Source of the DNA: Chloroflexota bacterium
GTDB taxonomy: Bacteria > Chloroflexota > Anaerolineae > UBA4142
NCBI GenBank assembly: GCA_016215025.1
Contig: JACRMI010000151.1
Coordinates: 17,120-81,119 of the forward strand
Length of the DNA: 64,000 nt
Reading direction: 5' to 3'
Shown: positions 25,192 to 33,483 of the stretch, piece after piece
Layout of the letters: every line of letters starts with the position of its first letter
Numbering within the stretch: position 1 is the first letter of the stretch
Notes under the pieces: generated by a model
Told to the model about the DNA's origin: nothing
The model's input: the letters and a program-made list of their open reading frames with translations, nothing else
The model's database searches: none
Made by a program: the position numbers and the translations under genes

Positions 25192-26000
25192 CCGCCTTGC
25201 ACGGTCACTTTGCGAATCGCAATGTTGAACACGATACGCGAGAGAATCATCATCCCGACCAGCCACGCGATTTGAGTCAGCAGAATTTGCGGCAAGTCGT
25301 CGACACTCACGATGCGGCTGAGGAGCGACACTGGCACGTAGACGCCTTGCGCGAAGGGCATTGCGCTGGCAAGTTGTTGGAGCCACGTCGGCATCATGGC
25401 AATCGGAATCAGATAACCGCTAAAAAATGTCGCGATACCATTGCGCACGACCGATAGTCCCCAGGTTTCGGTCGTGTAAAACGCAAGGCAGCCGAACATC
25501 CAATCGAAATAAAAAGTCACAGTGCTGCCCAGAACAATCGTTAGCGTAAACGCGAGCCAGGTGATTGGATCGGTCGGCAATTGCAAGCCGTAGAAAATTA
25601 CGGCGATGGTGAACAGGGGAATTTTTTGGATCGCATAAACCACTAGTCCCGCAAGTGCCTCGACGAGATTGCGCAATTGGAAATCGACGGGGCGCGTAAG
25701 CTCGACTCCGATTTGTCCGTTCTGAATCAGGAATCCGAATTGAAACACGACGCGCGCTTGAATGAGCGGCGCAATGATTTGGGCGAGCAAAATGTAATTG
25801 AGGGTTTGTTGCAGGCTCAGACCGCTGAGTGAGTCGGTGTTGGCGTAGACTGCGCGCCAAAAGAAAACAAAGATCGTCATTGCGATAATTTGCGCGATGA
25901 ATTCCGTCCACGCCCACGCGCTGTACGCGAGTTGCAATTTGGGCTGCATGGCGGCAAACGCGGCGTAGATATTCAGTTGGCGACGAAGTGAATAGAGCAT
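25188..26000 (-). CDS. ABC-2-type permease subunit (first)
   Basis: A 270-residue six-helix permease of the ABC2_membrane_6 family. The signature NGQIGVELTRPVDFQLRNL parallels the RSGQFDRFLVRPIDP stretch of its partner, which indicates an old duplication. It is translationally coupled to the second permease. A GTCATTTCGA palindrome (26024-26105) separates it from the ATPase gene, so the operon has been split by a repeat. Confidence 0.85.
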   Translation of the reverse strand: MLYSLRRQLNIYAAFAAMQPKLQLAYSAWAWTEFIAQIIAMTIFVFFWRAVYANTDSLSGLSLQQTLNYILLAQIIAPLIQARVVFQFGFLIQNGQIGVELTRPVDFQLRNLVEALAGLVVYAIQKIPLFTIAVIFYGLQLPTDPITWLAFTLTIVLGSTVTFYFDWMFGCLAFYTTETWGLSVVRNGIATFFSGYLIPIAMMPTWLQQLASAMPFAQGVYVPVSLLSRIVSVDDLPQILLTQIAWLVGMMILSRIVFNIAIRKVTVQGG

Positions 26001-26023
26001 GGTTGGATCACATTACGCACATT

Positions 26024-26105
26024 GTCATTTCGACGAGCTGCGAAGCGTTTGCGAGGAGAAATCCCGCGTTCTGGGAGAGAGATTTCTCGCTCCGCTCGAA
26101 ATGAC
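26024..26105. repeat. GTCATTTCGA palindrome inside an ABC operon
   Basis: GTCATTTCGACGAGC on the left and TTTCTCGCTCCGCTCGAAAT followed by GAC on the right are inverted arms. It lies between the ATPase and permease genes and could form a strong hairpin in the polycistronic mRNA. Confidence 0.8.
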
Positions 26106-26121
26106 AACGCAGCATTTGCGG

Positions 26122-27114
26122 TCAATTGGTTTGTAACGCGCCGTTGTAAATCTGTTTGATGATCGATGCGAGGTCGGGTTCGGCGAGCGAAAAATCTTGC
26201 ACCTCGATCTGGCTCATCACCGACGCGGCAACCTGGCTCGCGGTCGTCACCGTGCGATCAAATCGCAACGTGAGCTTGCGCGGTTCAGCGCAAATGATTT
26301 CTGCGCCATGCGGCACATCGATGTGATTCACGCTGGCGCGCGTCTCGAACGAGATCTCGCGATACTTGCCAAAGCGTTCCTTGATCGTGCTGATCGGACC
26401 ATCGTAAATCAATTTGCCCGCGTCGATGATGATGACGCGCTGGCACAATTCTTCAATGTCGCCGAGGTCGTGCGTCGTCAGAATCACCGTCGTGCCTTTG
26501 TCGCGATTCTGCTGTTTGATGAATTCGCGAATGCGTTCTTTCACGATGAGGTCTAGCCCAATCGTCGGCTCGTCGAGGTAAACGATTTGCGGTTCGTGAA
26601 TCAACGTCGCCGCGAGTTCGGCGCGCATCTTTTGTCCCAGCGACATGTTCCGAATCGGCACATGCAACAGGTCTTTCAGTTCGAGCGTTTCGCTGAATTG
26701 ATCGAGGAGTTGTTTGTAGCGGACTGGATCGACTTGGTAAATCTTGCCGATGAGGTTGAGCGATTCGATGAAAGCCAAGTCCCACCACAACTGCGTGCGC
26801 TGACCAAACACCACGCCGATTTCGGCGGCGTTAGCGACACGTTGGCGATGTGGATCGCGACCTAGCACGCGCACATGACCACCTGTTGGCACGAGAATGC
26901 CTGTGAGCATTTTGATCGTCGTGGATTTGCCCGCGCCGTTGACGCCGATGTAGCCGACGACTTCACCCCTATCGATGGAAAAATTGATGCTATCGACCGC
27001 AACTTTGTTTTCGAATTGGGGATGAAACAGCGCTTTGATCGAACCGGCAACACCGGGCTCTTTGCGCGTGATGCGGAATACTTTGGAGAGGTTCTCGACT
27101 TGAATGGTGGACAT
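26122..27114 (-). CDS. ABC-2-type exporter ATPase
   Basis: A 330-residue ATPase with Walker A GVNGAGKST, Walker B IVYLDEPTIGLD and H-loop TTHDLGD. The signature reads MSLGQKMR, in place of LSGGQ, as in the bacterial subgroup that pairs with ABC2_membrane_6 permeases. A roughly 90-residue C-terminal regulatory domain follows residue 235. It should energise export by the two permeases encoded downstream. It starts two bases after an unknown gene, so the export operon probably begins at 28702. Confidence 0.9.
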   Translation of the reverse strand: MSTIQVENLSKVFRITRKEPGVAGSIKALFHPQFENKVAVDSINFSIDRGEVVGYIGVNGAGKSTTIKMLTGILVPTGGHVRVLGRDPHRQRVANAAEIGVVFGQRTQLWWDLAFIESLNLIGKIYQVDPVRYKQLLDQFSETLELKDLLHVPIRNMSLGQKMRAELAATLIHEPQIVYLDEPTIGLDLIVKERIREFIKQQNRDKGTTVILTTHDLGDIEELCQRVIIIDAGKLIYDGPISTIKERFGKYREISFETRASVNHIDVPHGAEIICAEPRKLTLRFDRTVTTASQVAASVMSQIEVQDFSLAEPDLASIIKQIYNGALQTN

Positions 27115-27116
27115 GG

Positions 27117-27854
27117 TTATAGTGGTAGAAAATCTTTGGTGAGAAAAGCAATCAAATCATCGGGGCGTTCGCCATCGGGCAGGCGCTCAAAGCCGGGAAA
27201 GCCACCGAAACGAAAAGTGCTGCGAAGGTAATTGACGAACGTCGTGTTGTGCCATTCGTCGAGCAAGCGCGCGTCAGCCGATGCATTTGGCAGCGCGATG
27301 CTGTACGGCGCTTCTCCGGTGATCTTTGCCTTGTGGTATTCATCGGGCGCGATTTCGAGTCGATATGATTCGTCTTCGCCAACTTCGTCGCGGTCGGCTT
27401 CCCAATCGGCGAGCAAGTCCAAATGATAATCGCTGATTGGATCGACGACAAGTGGATCGGCAAGCGGCTCGTCTTCGAAAAATCGAATGCCGGGGTGCTT
27501 GCCCATCAAATTGACCGAACCGACGACATCGTACCAGGCGCGCAGCGAAATGGGGAACACGCCCGCGCTTTTTTCGATCTGCTCGATGAACGCGCGTCCG
27601 CTGTCGCTGGGCGGCATAAAGACCGCGTCGGGATAAATTGGCTTGTCGGGATTTTCGGCTTCGAACAGATAGCCGATTTCGCGCAGGCGTGGAATCAGCA
27701 GATCAATGTTGGCGCGCGCACGGCGCATTGTTTCGCGCGCAACGGCGAGCGCGTCGGGATAGACAGCATCCTGCCGCACGCGCGCGCCCAGCGCAAGCAA
27801 TTCTTTCCACACGCGTTCGTATTCACCTTTTTGATAGCGGGAGAGGTAGGTCAT
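27117..27854 (-). CDS. conserved-looking protein of unknown function
   Basis: A 245-residue soluble acidic protein. The N-terminus is helical (YQKGEYERVWKELLALGARV), then come PPSDSGRAFIEQIEKSAGVF, SLRAWYDVVGSVNLMG and DPISDYHLDLLADWEADRDE. The C-terminus (FVNYLRSTFRFGGFPGFERL) is aromatic-rich. The IE-x-FPISLRAWYDVVG-VN pattern is slightly like SMI1/KNR4 proteins, which include immunity proteins, but this is weak. It overlaps the upstream gene (ATGA) and lies two bases before the ABC ATPase. Confidence 0.6.
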   Translation of the reverse strand: MTYLSRYQKGEYERVWKELLALGARVRQDAVYPDALAVARETMRRARANIDLLIPRLREIGYLFEAENPDKPIYPDAVFMPPSDSGRAFIEQIEKSAGVFPISLRAWYDVVGSVNLMGKHPGIRFFEDEPLADPLVVDPISDYHLDLLADWEADRDEVGEDESYRLEIAPDEYHKAKITGEAPYSIALPNASADARLLDEWHNTTFVNYLRSTFRFGGFPGFERLPDGERPDDLIAFLTKDFLPL

Positions 27855-28702
27855 TCTTTCCGAAGTTTCCCGGTGATTCGTGCGACCTCGTTAGTAATGC
27901 GTTTGGTCTTTTTTTCTCTTTCTGCTTTTTCGATCATTTCATCCAGTATTAGCTCAATACCTTCTTTAATGATCTCAAAGTGCTTTCCACATTCATTTTC
28001 GGAAAGTTCATGAATGCCTTTGCTTAATATCAAGTACATATTTGCGTTTTCAACTAATGTCTTGGGCAAGAATGCACTGAGTTGCTTTATTTTTTCGCTC
28101 ATAGGCTTTTGCGCGAAGTCCAGTTCATCCCACTTTGCATCTTGACATGCTTCTCTATGTGCTTGCTCAATTAATCTTTCAAAAATTCTACGCAAATACA
28201 CAAAAGACCCGATTCCAATGCCATGAGCATTGAGACCAACTGCTCGTGCCAATTCGGTGTAGTGTTCATCTCCAAGTGTTTTTCTGTATTTCTCAATAGA
28301 ATGTCTCGTCAAATCAGCGAGAGATGGAAACTGACCAATCTTGGAAATTTTGGAATTCCGAACCATGAAGCAAAACCACATTTTATGGTTTTCATTTCTT
28401 GTGCATACGAGTTCTATGATGAAATGACTATCGGTTTTGGGTGCGTGTTCTCTTGTCGCAGTTCTTGCATTTATATTTGGGGGGCGCGGTGTTCCTACTC
28501 CAGATGGAAAGTGCCTTTTGAAGACACTCCTGTCTTCGCATCCGGGACAAAAAGCATCTACTGTTCCACGGAAGTTTTTCAAGCCTTCAAGAGTTGAATC
28601 GTCGTCGGGAAGAATAAATTCTCGGTAAAGATTCGTATTAAGGAAGAATTCTTCGGGAGCAGGAATAATTGAGTCTGTTTTCTGACCTTGGGAAGAAATC
28701 AT
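27851..28702 (-). CDS. zinc-finger protein of unknown function, possibly HEPN-like C-terminus
   Basis: A 283-residue protein. The start ATG at 28702 has GGAGAC upstream; a TTG two codons earlier is less likely. The N-terminal half has CPGCEDRSVFKRH and later VCTRNENHKMWFC, giving a Cys/His set able to bind zinc. The C-terminal half is helical (GIGSFVYLRRIFERLIEQAH, then LSKGIHELSENEC) and recalls DUF4145/HEPN-type domains found in some restriction and abortive-infection proteins. That resemblance is weak. It is first in the tight cluster leading to the ABC exporter. Confidence 0.5.
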   Translation of the reverse strand: MISSQGQKTDSIIPAPEEFFLNTNLYREFILPDDDSTLEGLKNFRGTVDAFCPGCEDRSVFKRHFPSGVGTPRPPNINARTATREHAPKTDSHFIIELVCTRNENHKMWFCFMVRNSKISKIGQFPSLADLTRHSIEKYRKTLGDEHYTELARAVGLNAHGIGIGSFVYLRRIFERLIEQAHREACQDAKWDELDFAQKPMSEKIKQLSAFLPKTLVENANMYLILSKGIHELSENECGKHFEIIKEGIELILDEMIEKAEREKKTKRITNEVARITGKLRKE

Positions 28703-28763
28703 GGACAAGTCTCCAATATCATTCTCATTGTTGTTTCAAGTGCCATTCGTTGAAACGAACGGC

Positions 28764-28804
28764 TGTTAATCACGAAACCCGCTTCGCGGGTTTCGTGATT
28801 AACA
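28764..28804. terminator. long perfect hairpin between minus-strand genes
   Basis: An 18-bp stem (TGTTAATCACGAAACCCGC with its complement) encloses a TTCG loop. It lies between smc and the next minus-strand gene and could terminate smc transcription. An AACCTGCAACCTG direct repeat follows at 28834-28868. Confidence 0.6.
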
Positions 28805-28862
28805 GGTGTCGATTTTCAATCGATGCCCTTCATGCAACCTGCAACCTGTGACCTGCAACTTG

Positions 28863-31514
28863 CTACCTGACCCCAGCGACCGGCGCTTTCTCCTGATCCA
28901 GCCGCAACGAAATCGCTTGCGATACGCCGTCGTCGCTCATCGTGATGCCGTAGACCGCATCGGCGCTTTCCATCGTCGTGCGATTGTGCGTGATGACGAT
29001 GAACTGCGTGCCAGCGGTCAGCGTCCGCAGCGCATCGCGGAATCGCCCGACGTTCGCTTCATCCAGCGCAGCATCCACTTCATCGAGCACGCAGAACGGC
29101 GTGGGCGAAACCTTAAGGATGGCGAACAACAATGCCGTTGCGGTCAACGCGCGCTCGCCGCCTGATAACATTGCGAGATGCGACGCGCGTTTGCCCGGTG
29201 GTCGCGCGACCACGTCGATACCGGTCTGCGTAATGTCTTCGGGATTCGTGAGTTCGAGACGTGCGGTTCCGCCGTTAAAAAGAATTTTGAAAAATTCTTG
29301 AAACTGGATATTGACCGCTTTGAAGGTCTCTTGAAATTTCTGCCGCATGATCTCGTCAAGCTCGGCAATCGCGACGTTCAATTTTTCGATGGCATGCTGC
29401 GCATCGGTTGCTTGCTCGGTGAGAAACAGATGCCGCGCTTTCAACTCATCGTATTCTTGTGGCGCATTCGGATTCACCGACCCCATATACTTTATCTGAT
29501 TGCGCAATTTCCGAATTTCTTTTTCCAGCCCTTCGGGTACAGCGGTGACAACGGGCAACTCGATTGTTTCATCGCCCAGTTGCAATCGAAGCTGGGTCGG
29601 TAGATCGGTGTTCATCACGATAGATGTCTCGCGCGTACTCCCATTGGTCTCGTCACCGATTTTAATTTCTGATACGATGCGACCCGACGCGAGATCATCT
29701 TCGATTTCGGTTTGCAGTCGCGCCACTTCGGCTCGACTGCGTTCCGTGTCAAGCACTGCGCGATTATGCGCTTCTTCAAATTCGACGAGCCGCGCGCGTT
29801 CGAGCGATTCCTGCTCCTCCAATTCGCTCTGCGATTTTTCCAACTCGGCGAGTTGTGTTTCCGTCGGCGCAACCGTCTCATCGTTTTCAGTCAATGCGCG
29901 GGTCGACTCGTTCACGCGGGCTTGCAATTGCTCGTGTTGATTATTCAGCGTTTGCACTTCGCGTGTCACCGATTCAACCCGACGCGTGCGCGATGCGATT
30001 TGCGCATCCCACTGTGCAAGTGATGCACGTGCCGATTGTTCCTCCGCGCGCGCGCTGGCGACATCGCGTTCGGCAATCGTGAGCGAGGCGCGCAGTTCTG
30101 TGATTTGTGTGCGCGCATTTTCGACGGCATGTTCGGCTTCAGCACGCCTGAATTCGAGCGAGGTCAGCGCATCAGCTTGAACGCTGAGCGCGGAGGCGGC
30201 TCGCAAGCCATCTTCGTAAATATCGAGGTGCGATTTGAGCGCGGCGAGTTTCTTTGCCAATTTTCTAATTTCTGGCTGAGATTCTTCCAACAACGTTTCC
30301 GCACGCGACGCGCGATGTTCTAGCTCGCGCAATTCCTTTTCCGCATTCGCCAGCTGCTCCGCGATTGAATATCGCTCGCGTTCTTTGTCTTGCCTTTCGT
30401 TCGTTATTTTCTCAATTCGTTGTTCTTGTTGCCGTTTCGATTCTTGCAGCGATTCGATTTCGGCGGCGGCTTCGTCGCGCTGTTGCGTTGTGAAGCGGAG
30501 TCGCTCTTCCAACACGGCGAGCTCGCGCGTGTGTGTCGCGTGGCGTTGTTCGAGCTGCATTCGTGCGCGGCGCGCATCGGCGAGTTGCGCGCGCAGTTCC
30601 TGTCCTTGTCGGCGAAATTGTGCGAGTTTGACCGCAAGTTCTTGGACACTGGATCGACGCGAGGTCAACGTTGCCTGCGCGTTCTTTTCACGCAGAGCGT
30701 TTTCTTGCGCGGCTTGTTGAGCATTTGCCCATTTAAACGCGTACCACAAGCGCAGTTTTTCGTCGAGTGATCCAACAATGCCATCGTAATTGCGCGCGCG
30801 TTCGGCTTGGCGGGCGAGCGAGGGCAGGCGCGGCGAAATTTCGTTGATGATGTCGTTCACGCGCAAGAGATTCTGCTTCGTCTCTTCGAGTTTGTCGATA
30901 GCGTTCTGGCGTTTCGATTGGTATAGTCCGATGCCTGCGGCTTCTTCAAACAGCGCGCGACGTTCTTCTGGTCGAAGCGAGAGGGCTTGATCGACGAGAC
31001 CTTGACCGATGACGGCGTACGTATTCTTCGCGAGACCCCAACGCGCGAGCAGTTCAAAAACATCGCGGAGGCGGACGCGCGAACCGTTGAGGAAATATTC
31101 GTTGCCGCCATCGCGGAACGCGCGGCGACCGATGGTCACTTCGGATGGATTCGAGCGCAAGAGTTCGGTGATGATGTCGGCTTTGGTTTTTTCTTTTTCA
31201 GCGGTTTCTGCTTCCTCATTTCCGGTCGGCGATGATTCTGCGGTCCAAGGATTGGGATTTTCGAGCGTCAGCGTCACTTCTGCCATGCCCATGCGTGGAC
31301 GCGATGCGCTGCCCGTGAAGATCACGTCTTCCGTTTTCTTGACACGCAATTCGGAATACGATTGCTCGCCAAGCACCCAGCGCACTGCATCAGCTACATT
31401 CGATTTGCCGCTGCCGTTCGGACCGACAATCGCCGTGACGCCGAGATCGAAAATGAATTCGGTGCGATTGGCAAACGTTTTAAAACCGTGAAGATCGAGA
31501 TGTTTAAGATACAT
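28863..31514 (-). CDS. smc: chromosome segregation ATPase SMC, apparently hingeless
   Basis: An 883-residue SMC protein. The start MYLKHLDLHGFKTF is the canonical SMC N-terminus. The N-head has Walker A GPNGSGKS at residues 31-38 and GQGLVDQALSL. The C-head has the LSGGERALTA signature and VLDEVDAALDEAN (Walker B and D-loop). Coiled coil runs from about 200 to 640. Bacterial SMCs are usually about 1,150-1,200 residues, with a hinge of about 180 residues in the middle. Here the chain passes from LDIYEDGLRAASAL (about 430-443), which resembles the pre-hinge end, straight into SVQADALTSLEFRRAEAEH coiled coil. No hinge sequence is seen and the frame is open throughout. The stop codon lies in a repeat. 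ScpA and ScpB are not in the window. Confidence 0.88.
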   Translation of the reverse strand: MYLKHLDLHGFKTFANRTEFIFDLGVTAIVGPNGSGKSNVADAVRWVLGEQSYSELRVKKTEDVIFTGSASRPRMGMAEVTLTLENPNPWTAESSPTGNEEAETAEKEKTKADIITELLRSNPSEVTIGRRAFRDGGNEYFLNGSRVRLRDVFELLARWGLAKNTYAVIGQGLVDQALSLRPEERRALFEEAAGIGLYQSKRQNAIDKLEETKQNLLRVNDIINEISPRLPSLARQAERARNYDGIVGSLDEKLRLWYAFKWANAQQAAQENALREKNAQATLTSRRSSVQELAVKLAQFRRQGQELRAQLADARRARMQLEQRHATHTRELAVLEERLRFTTQQRDEAAAEIESLQESKRQQEQRIEKITNERQDKERERYSIAEQLANAEKELRELEHRASRAETLLEESQPEIRKLAKKLAALKSHLDIYEDGLRAASALSVQADALTSLEFRRAEAEHAVENARTQITELRASLTIAERDVASARAEEQSARASLAQWDAQIASRTRRVESVTREVQTLNNQHEQLQARVNESTRALTENDETVAPTETQLAELEKSQSELEEQESLERARLVEFEEAHNRAVLDTERSRAEVARLQTEIEDDLASGRIVSEIKIGDETNGSTRETSIVMNTDLPTQLRLQLGDETIELPVVTAVPEGLEKEIRKLRNQIKYMGSVNPNAPQEYDELKARHLFLTEQATDAQHAIEKLNVAIAELDEIMRQKFQETFKAVNIQFQEFFKILFNGGTARLELTNPEDITQTGIDVVARPPGKRASHLAMLSGGERALTATALLFAILKVSPTPFCVLDEVDAALDEANVGRFRDALRTLTAGTQFIVITHNRTTMESADAVYGITMSDDGVSQAISLRLDQEKAPVAGVR

Positions 31515-31642
31515 TTTTGAGATTATGAATTGGAGAATGGAGATTAGACGTTGGAGGCAAGTATACAACAAGAGGGGCGGATAAACAAACGAGTGCAGAA
31601 ATAAGAATCCGCTCTGCATTTTTGCATGAGCGCATCACAGGG

Positions 31643-31963
31643 TTAAATTTGGGAAGGGAATCTGGAGACCATTTTCGATTTTTTCAATTTACCGGTAGTA
31701 TCTGCGAAGGACACGTTGCCTTTTTCGTCGCAGAGCCAAACCTCACGCGCGCCTTTGACGAGATACAAAATTATTTTCTCCTCCATCTTATCGGAGCGAT
31801 TAGACGGCGAAATGATTTCAAAGCAAATTTCGGTCGCATTGGTGAGTTGATACATTCCATGACGATTTGATGTGGGTGTCATCCCTATCCTGCCTCGCAT
31901 GTCGAGTTCGATTTTGTACGGCAGGTTTTGCATAGACTTGCCTTTCAGAACATGGTGCCAAGT
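31643..31963 (-). pseudogene. decayed Uma2-family nuclease gene
   Basis: The frame reads LPYKIELDMRGRIGMTPTSN, then RHGMYQ, and jumps to TNATEICFEIISPSN, then KGAREVWLCDEKG near the end. These are the first and last thirds of a Uma2 (PD-(D/E)XK-like) protein, which is normally about 190 residues. About 80-90 central residues with part of the active site are missing, and the usual N-terminus upstream of TWHHVL is replaced by unrelated sequence overlapping the neighbour gene. An ATG at 31933 would give a 96-residue remnant, probably inactive. Confidence 0.75.
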
Positions 31964-31968
31964 GGTGT

Positions 31969-32547
31969 CTACTTGATGACCGCTATCGCCAAGAACAAAA
32001 GAGTTGTGATGAGCCACAAGACACTCGACCAACGAAAGAGCATGATGCTCCGATTGACGTGTTTCTGTTTCGCTTGATAGATGTTGGCGATTTCCATGAT
32101 CTGATTGGCGTAATCGTGCAAGATTCCGCCAGGTGTTATCTCGCACAGAGTTCGAAGATACATTTCTTCATGTGACTTGTACTTGTTTAGTAGGATCAAT
32201 GGAAACAACAAACCCGGGGCAGTGGTGTCGGGGCGCAATCGATTGGGAATCGCGAGAAAAACGCTCGTAGCGACCAAGACAACGGCAAAGCCAACGAACA
32301 GGTACGCCAGAAAAAATGCAATCCCAGCGTACCGCAGCGAGATTTGCAGCGAGGTGGTTGGATTCCCAGCAAAAACATTGGTGACCAAGGTGCCGAGTGC
32401 GGCAGACAGAATGCCGACGGCAGCAAGCACAAAGCCTGCTTTCTGATCCATGAACCGAATCAGTTCTTGTGTGTTGGTGAAACAGCGATGAGCGTACTCA
32501 ACGCGCAGATTGGCTAACTCTTCATTGAGCGTCACAATGGGTTCCAT
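31969..32547 (-). CDS. Pycsar-effector-like (PycTM/2TM) membrane protein
   Basis: A 192-residue protein with the layout of the Pycsar effector transmembrane family: a helix with RFMDQKAGFVLAAVGILSAA, a second hydrophobic helix (AFFLAYLFVGFAVVLVATSV), the IPNRLRP turn, a cytoplasmic helix with LHDYANQIMEIANIYQAKQK and a last hydrophobic helix. In known Pycsar systems such proteins sense cyclic pyrimidine nucleotides and damage the membrane after phage infection. No nucleotide cyclase gene is near, so it is an orphan, or the cyclase is elsewhere. The ATG at 32547 has GGGGAGA six bases upstream; a longer start at 32607 would overlap the reductase gene. Confidence 0.6.
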   Translation of the reverse strand: MEPIVTLNEELANLRVEYAHRCFTNTQELIRFMDQKAGFVLAAVGILSAALGTLVTNVFAGNPTTSLQISLRYAGIAFFLAYLFVGFAVVLVATSVFLAIPNRLRPDTTAPGLLFPLILLNKYKSHEEMYLRTLCEITPGGILHDYANQIMEIANIYQAKQKHVNRSIMLFRWSSVLWLITTLLFLAIAVIK

Positions 32548-32575
32548 GAGTTTCTCCCCAGCATAAGTGATGAAT

Positions 32576-33415
32576 TCAAACAAGTCGAATGTCGGACAGA
32601 ACGTCATCCACGCTACGTAATTGTGTCTTTAGAACGCTCTGTGCGAGCGAAATGTCGAGTCTGCAATCGCGCGGGCGAGGTGTGGCAAACGATGCGCTGA
32701 CCGCTGGCTGAAATTTTGGTTCGACGTGAAATGCGTTCGCGAGCTTGACGCCGAATTCGTATCGACTCAGGCGTTGCGGACCAGCGATGTTGATGACTGA
32801 GATTTCTCGCTCCGCTCGCAATAACTGGGCAAGCTCAATTAATGCATCGGCGAGATCATCGACGAATATCGGGCAGCGATATTCGTCGGTGAAGAGGCGC
32901 GGAAAATTGCCATCGAGCGTTTGACGCGTGCGCGGGTCCATCGGGTTGAAGCCGTAGACGAGCGAGGTGCGAACGATAATGGGATTTGAGTATTCGGCGC
33001 AAACCAACTCTTCCGCGCGCGCTTTCGACTCGGCGTATGGCGTGATGGGCGCAGCCGATGCGGTCTCGTCATACGGCGCATGTTCTCCATCGAAAATGAC
33101 ATCGCTCGACATGTGGATTAAGCGCGCGTTGAACTTGGTCGCCATGCGTGCGACGATGCGTGAGCCATCGGCGTTGACCGACATCATCTGATCGCCCGTC
33201 ATCAACGCTGCCGTGTGAATCACCACATGGGGGCGAAATTGGTCGAAGAGTTGATAGACGGCGTCAACATCGCGCACATCCACGCAAAAAGCGGCAACGC
33301 TGGTTTGCTCAATCGGATGAGCGAAATACGTTGCCGCAATTTCCCAATCCTGAGGTGCGCGTCTCAAAACGCCTGCGCCGACATAGCCGCTTGCACCGGT
33401 AACCAAGAGTCTCAT
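32576..33415 (-). CDS. RmlD-type NAD(P)-dependent sugar-nucleotide reductase
   Basis: A 279-residue short-chain dehydrogenase of the extended, RmlD-like group. The nucleotide-binding GASGYVGAG is at the N-terminus, MSSDVIFDGEHAPYDE is the strand-4 region, and the catalytic Tyr-x-x-x-Lys is in TPYAESKARAEE. dTDP-4-dehydrorhamnose reductases have this layout, but no other rml gene is near and the substrate is open. The peptide RAEREISVINIAG is partly encoded by a fragment of the dispersed GAGCGGAGCGAGAAATCTC repeat in frame. Confidence 0.83.
   Translation of the reverse strand: MRLLVTGASGYVGAGVLRRAPQDWEIAATYFAHPIEQTSVAAFCVDVRDVDAVYQLFDQFRPHVVIHTAALMTGDQMMSVNADGSRIVARMATKFNARLIHMSSDVIFDGEHAPYDETASAAPITPYAESKARAEELVCAEYSNPIIVRTSLVYGFNPMDPRTRQTLDGNFPRLFTDEYRCPIFVDDLADALIELAQLLRAEREISVINIAGPQRLSRYEFGVKLANAFHVEPKFQPAVSASFATPRPRDCRLDISLAQSVLKTQLRSVDDVLSDIRLV
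32797..32822. repeat. repeat fragment inside the reductase gene, read in frame
   Basis: TGAGATTTCTCGCTCCGCTC matches the right arm of the GTCATTTCGA palindrome family. On the coding strand it reads RAEREIS without breaking the frame. Confidence 0.5.
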
Positions 33416-33483
33416 AGTCTCGCAGTCCTATAGTCTCGTAGTTGACTAGTCGGTGTTGAGTATCCGACTATTTGACTGCGAGA

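Noticed and set aside
28863..31514. SMC shortened by a frameshift
   Set aside because: The frame is open from head to head and both heads are in the same frame, so a clean absence of the hinge is more likely than a frameshift.
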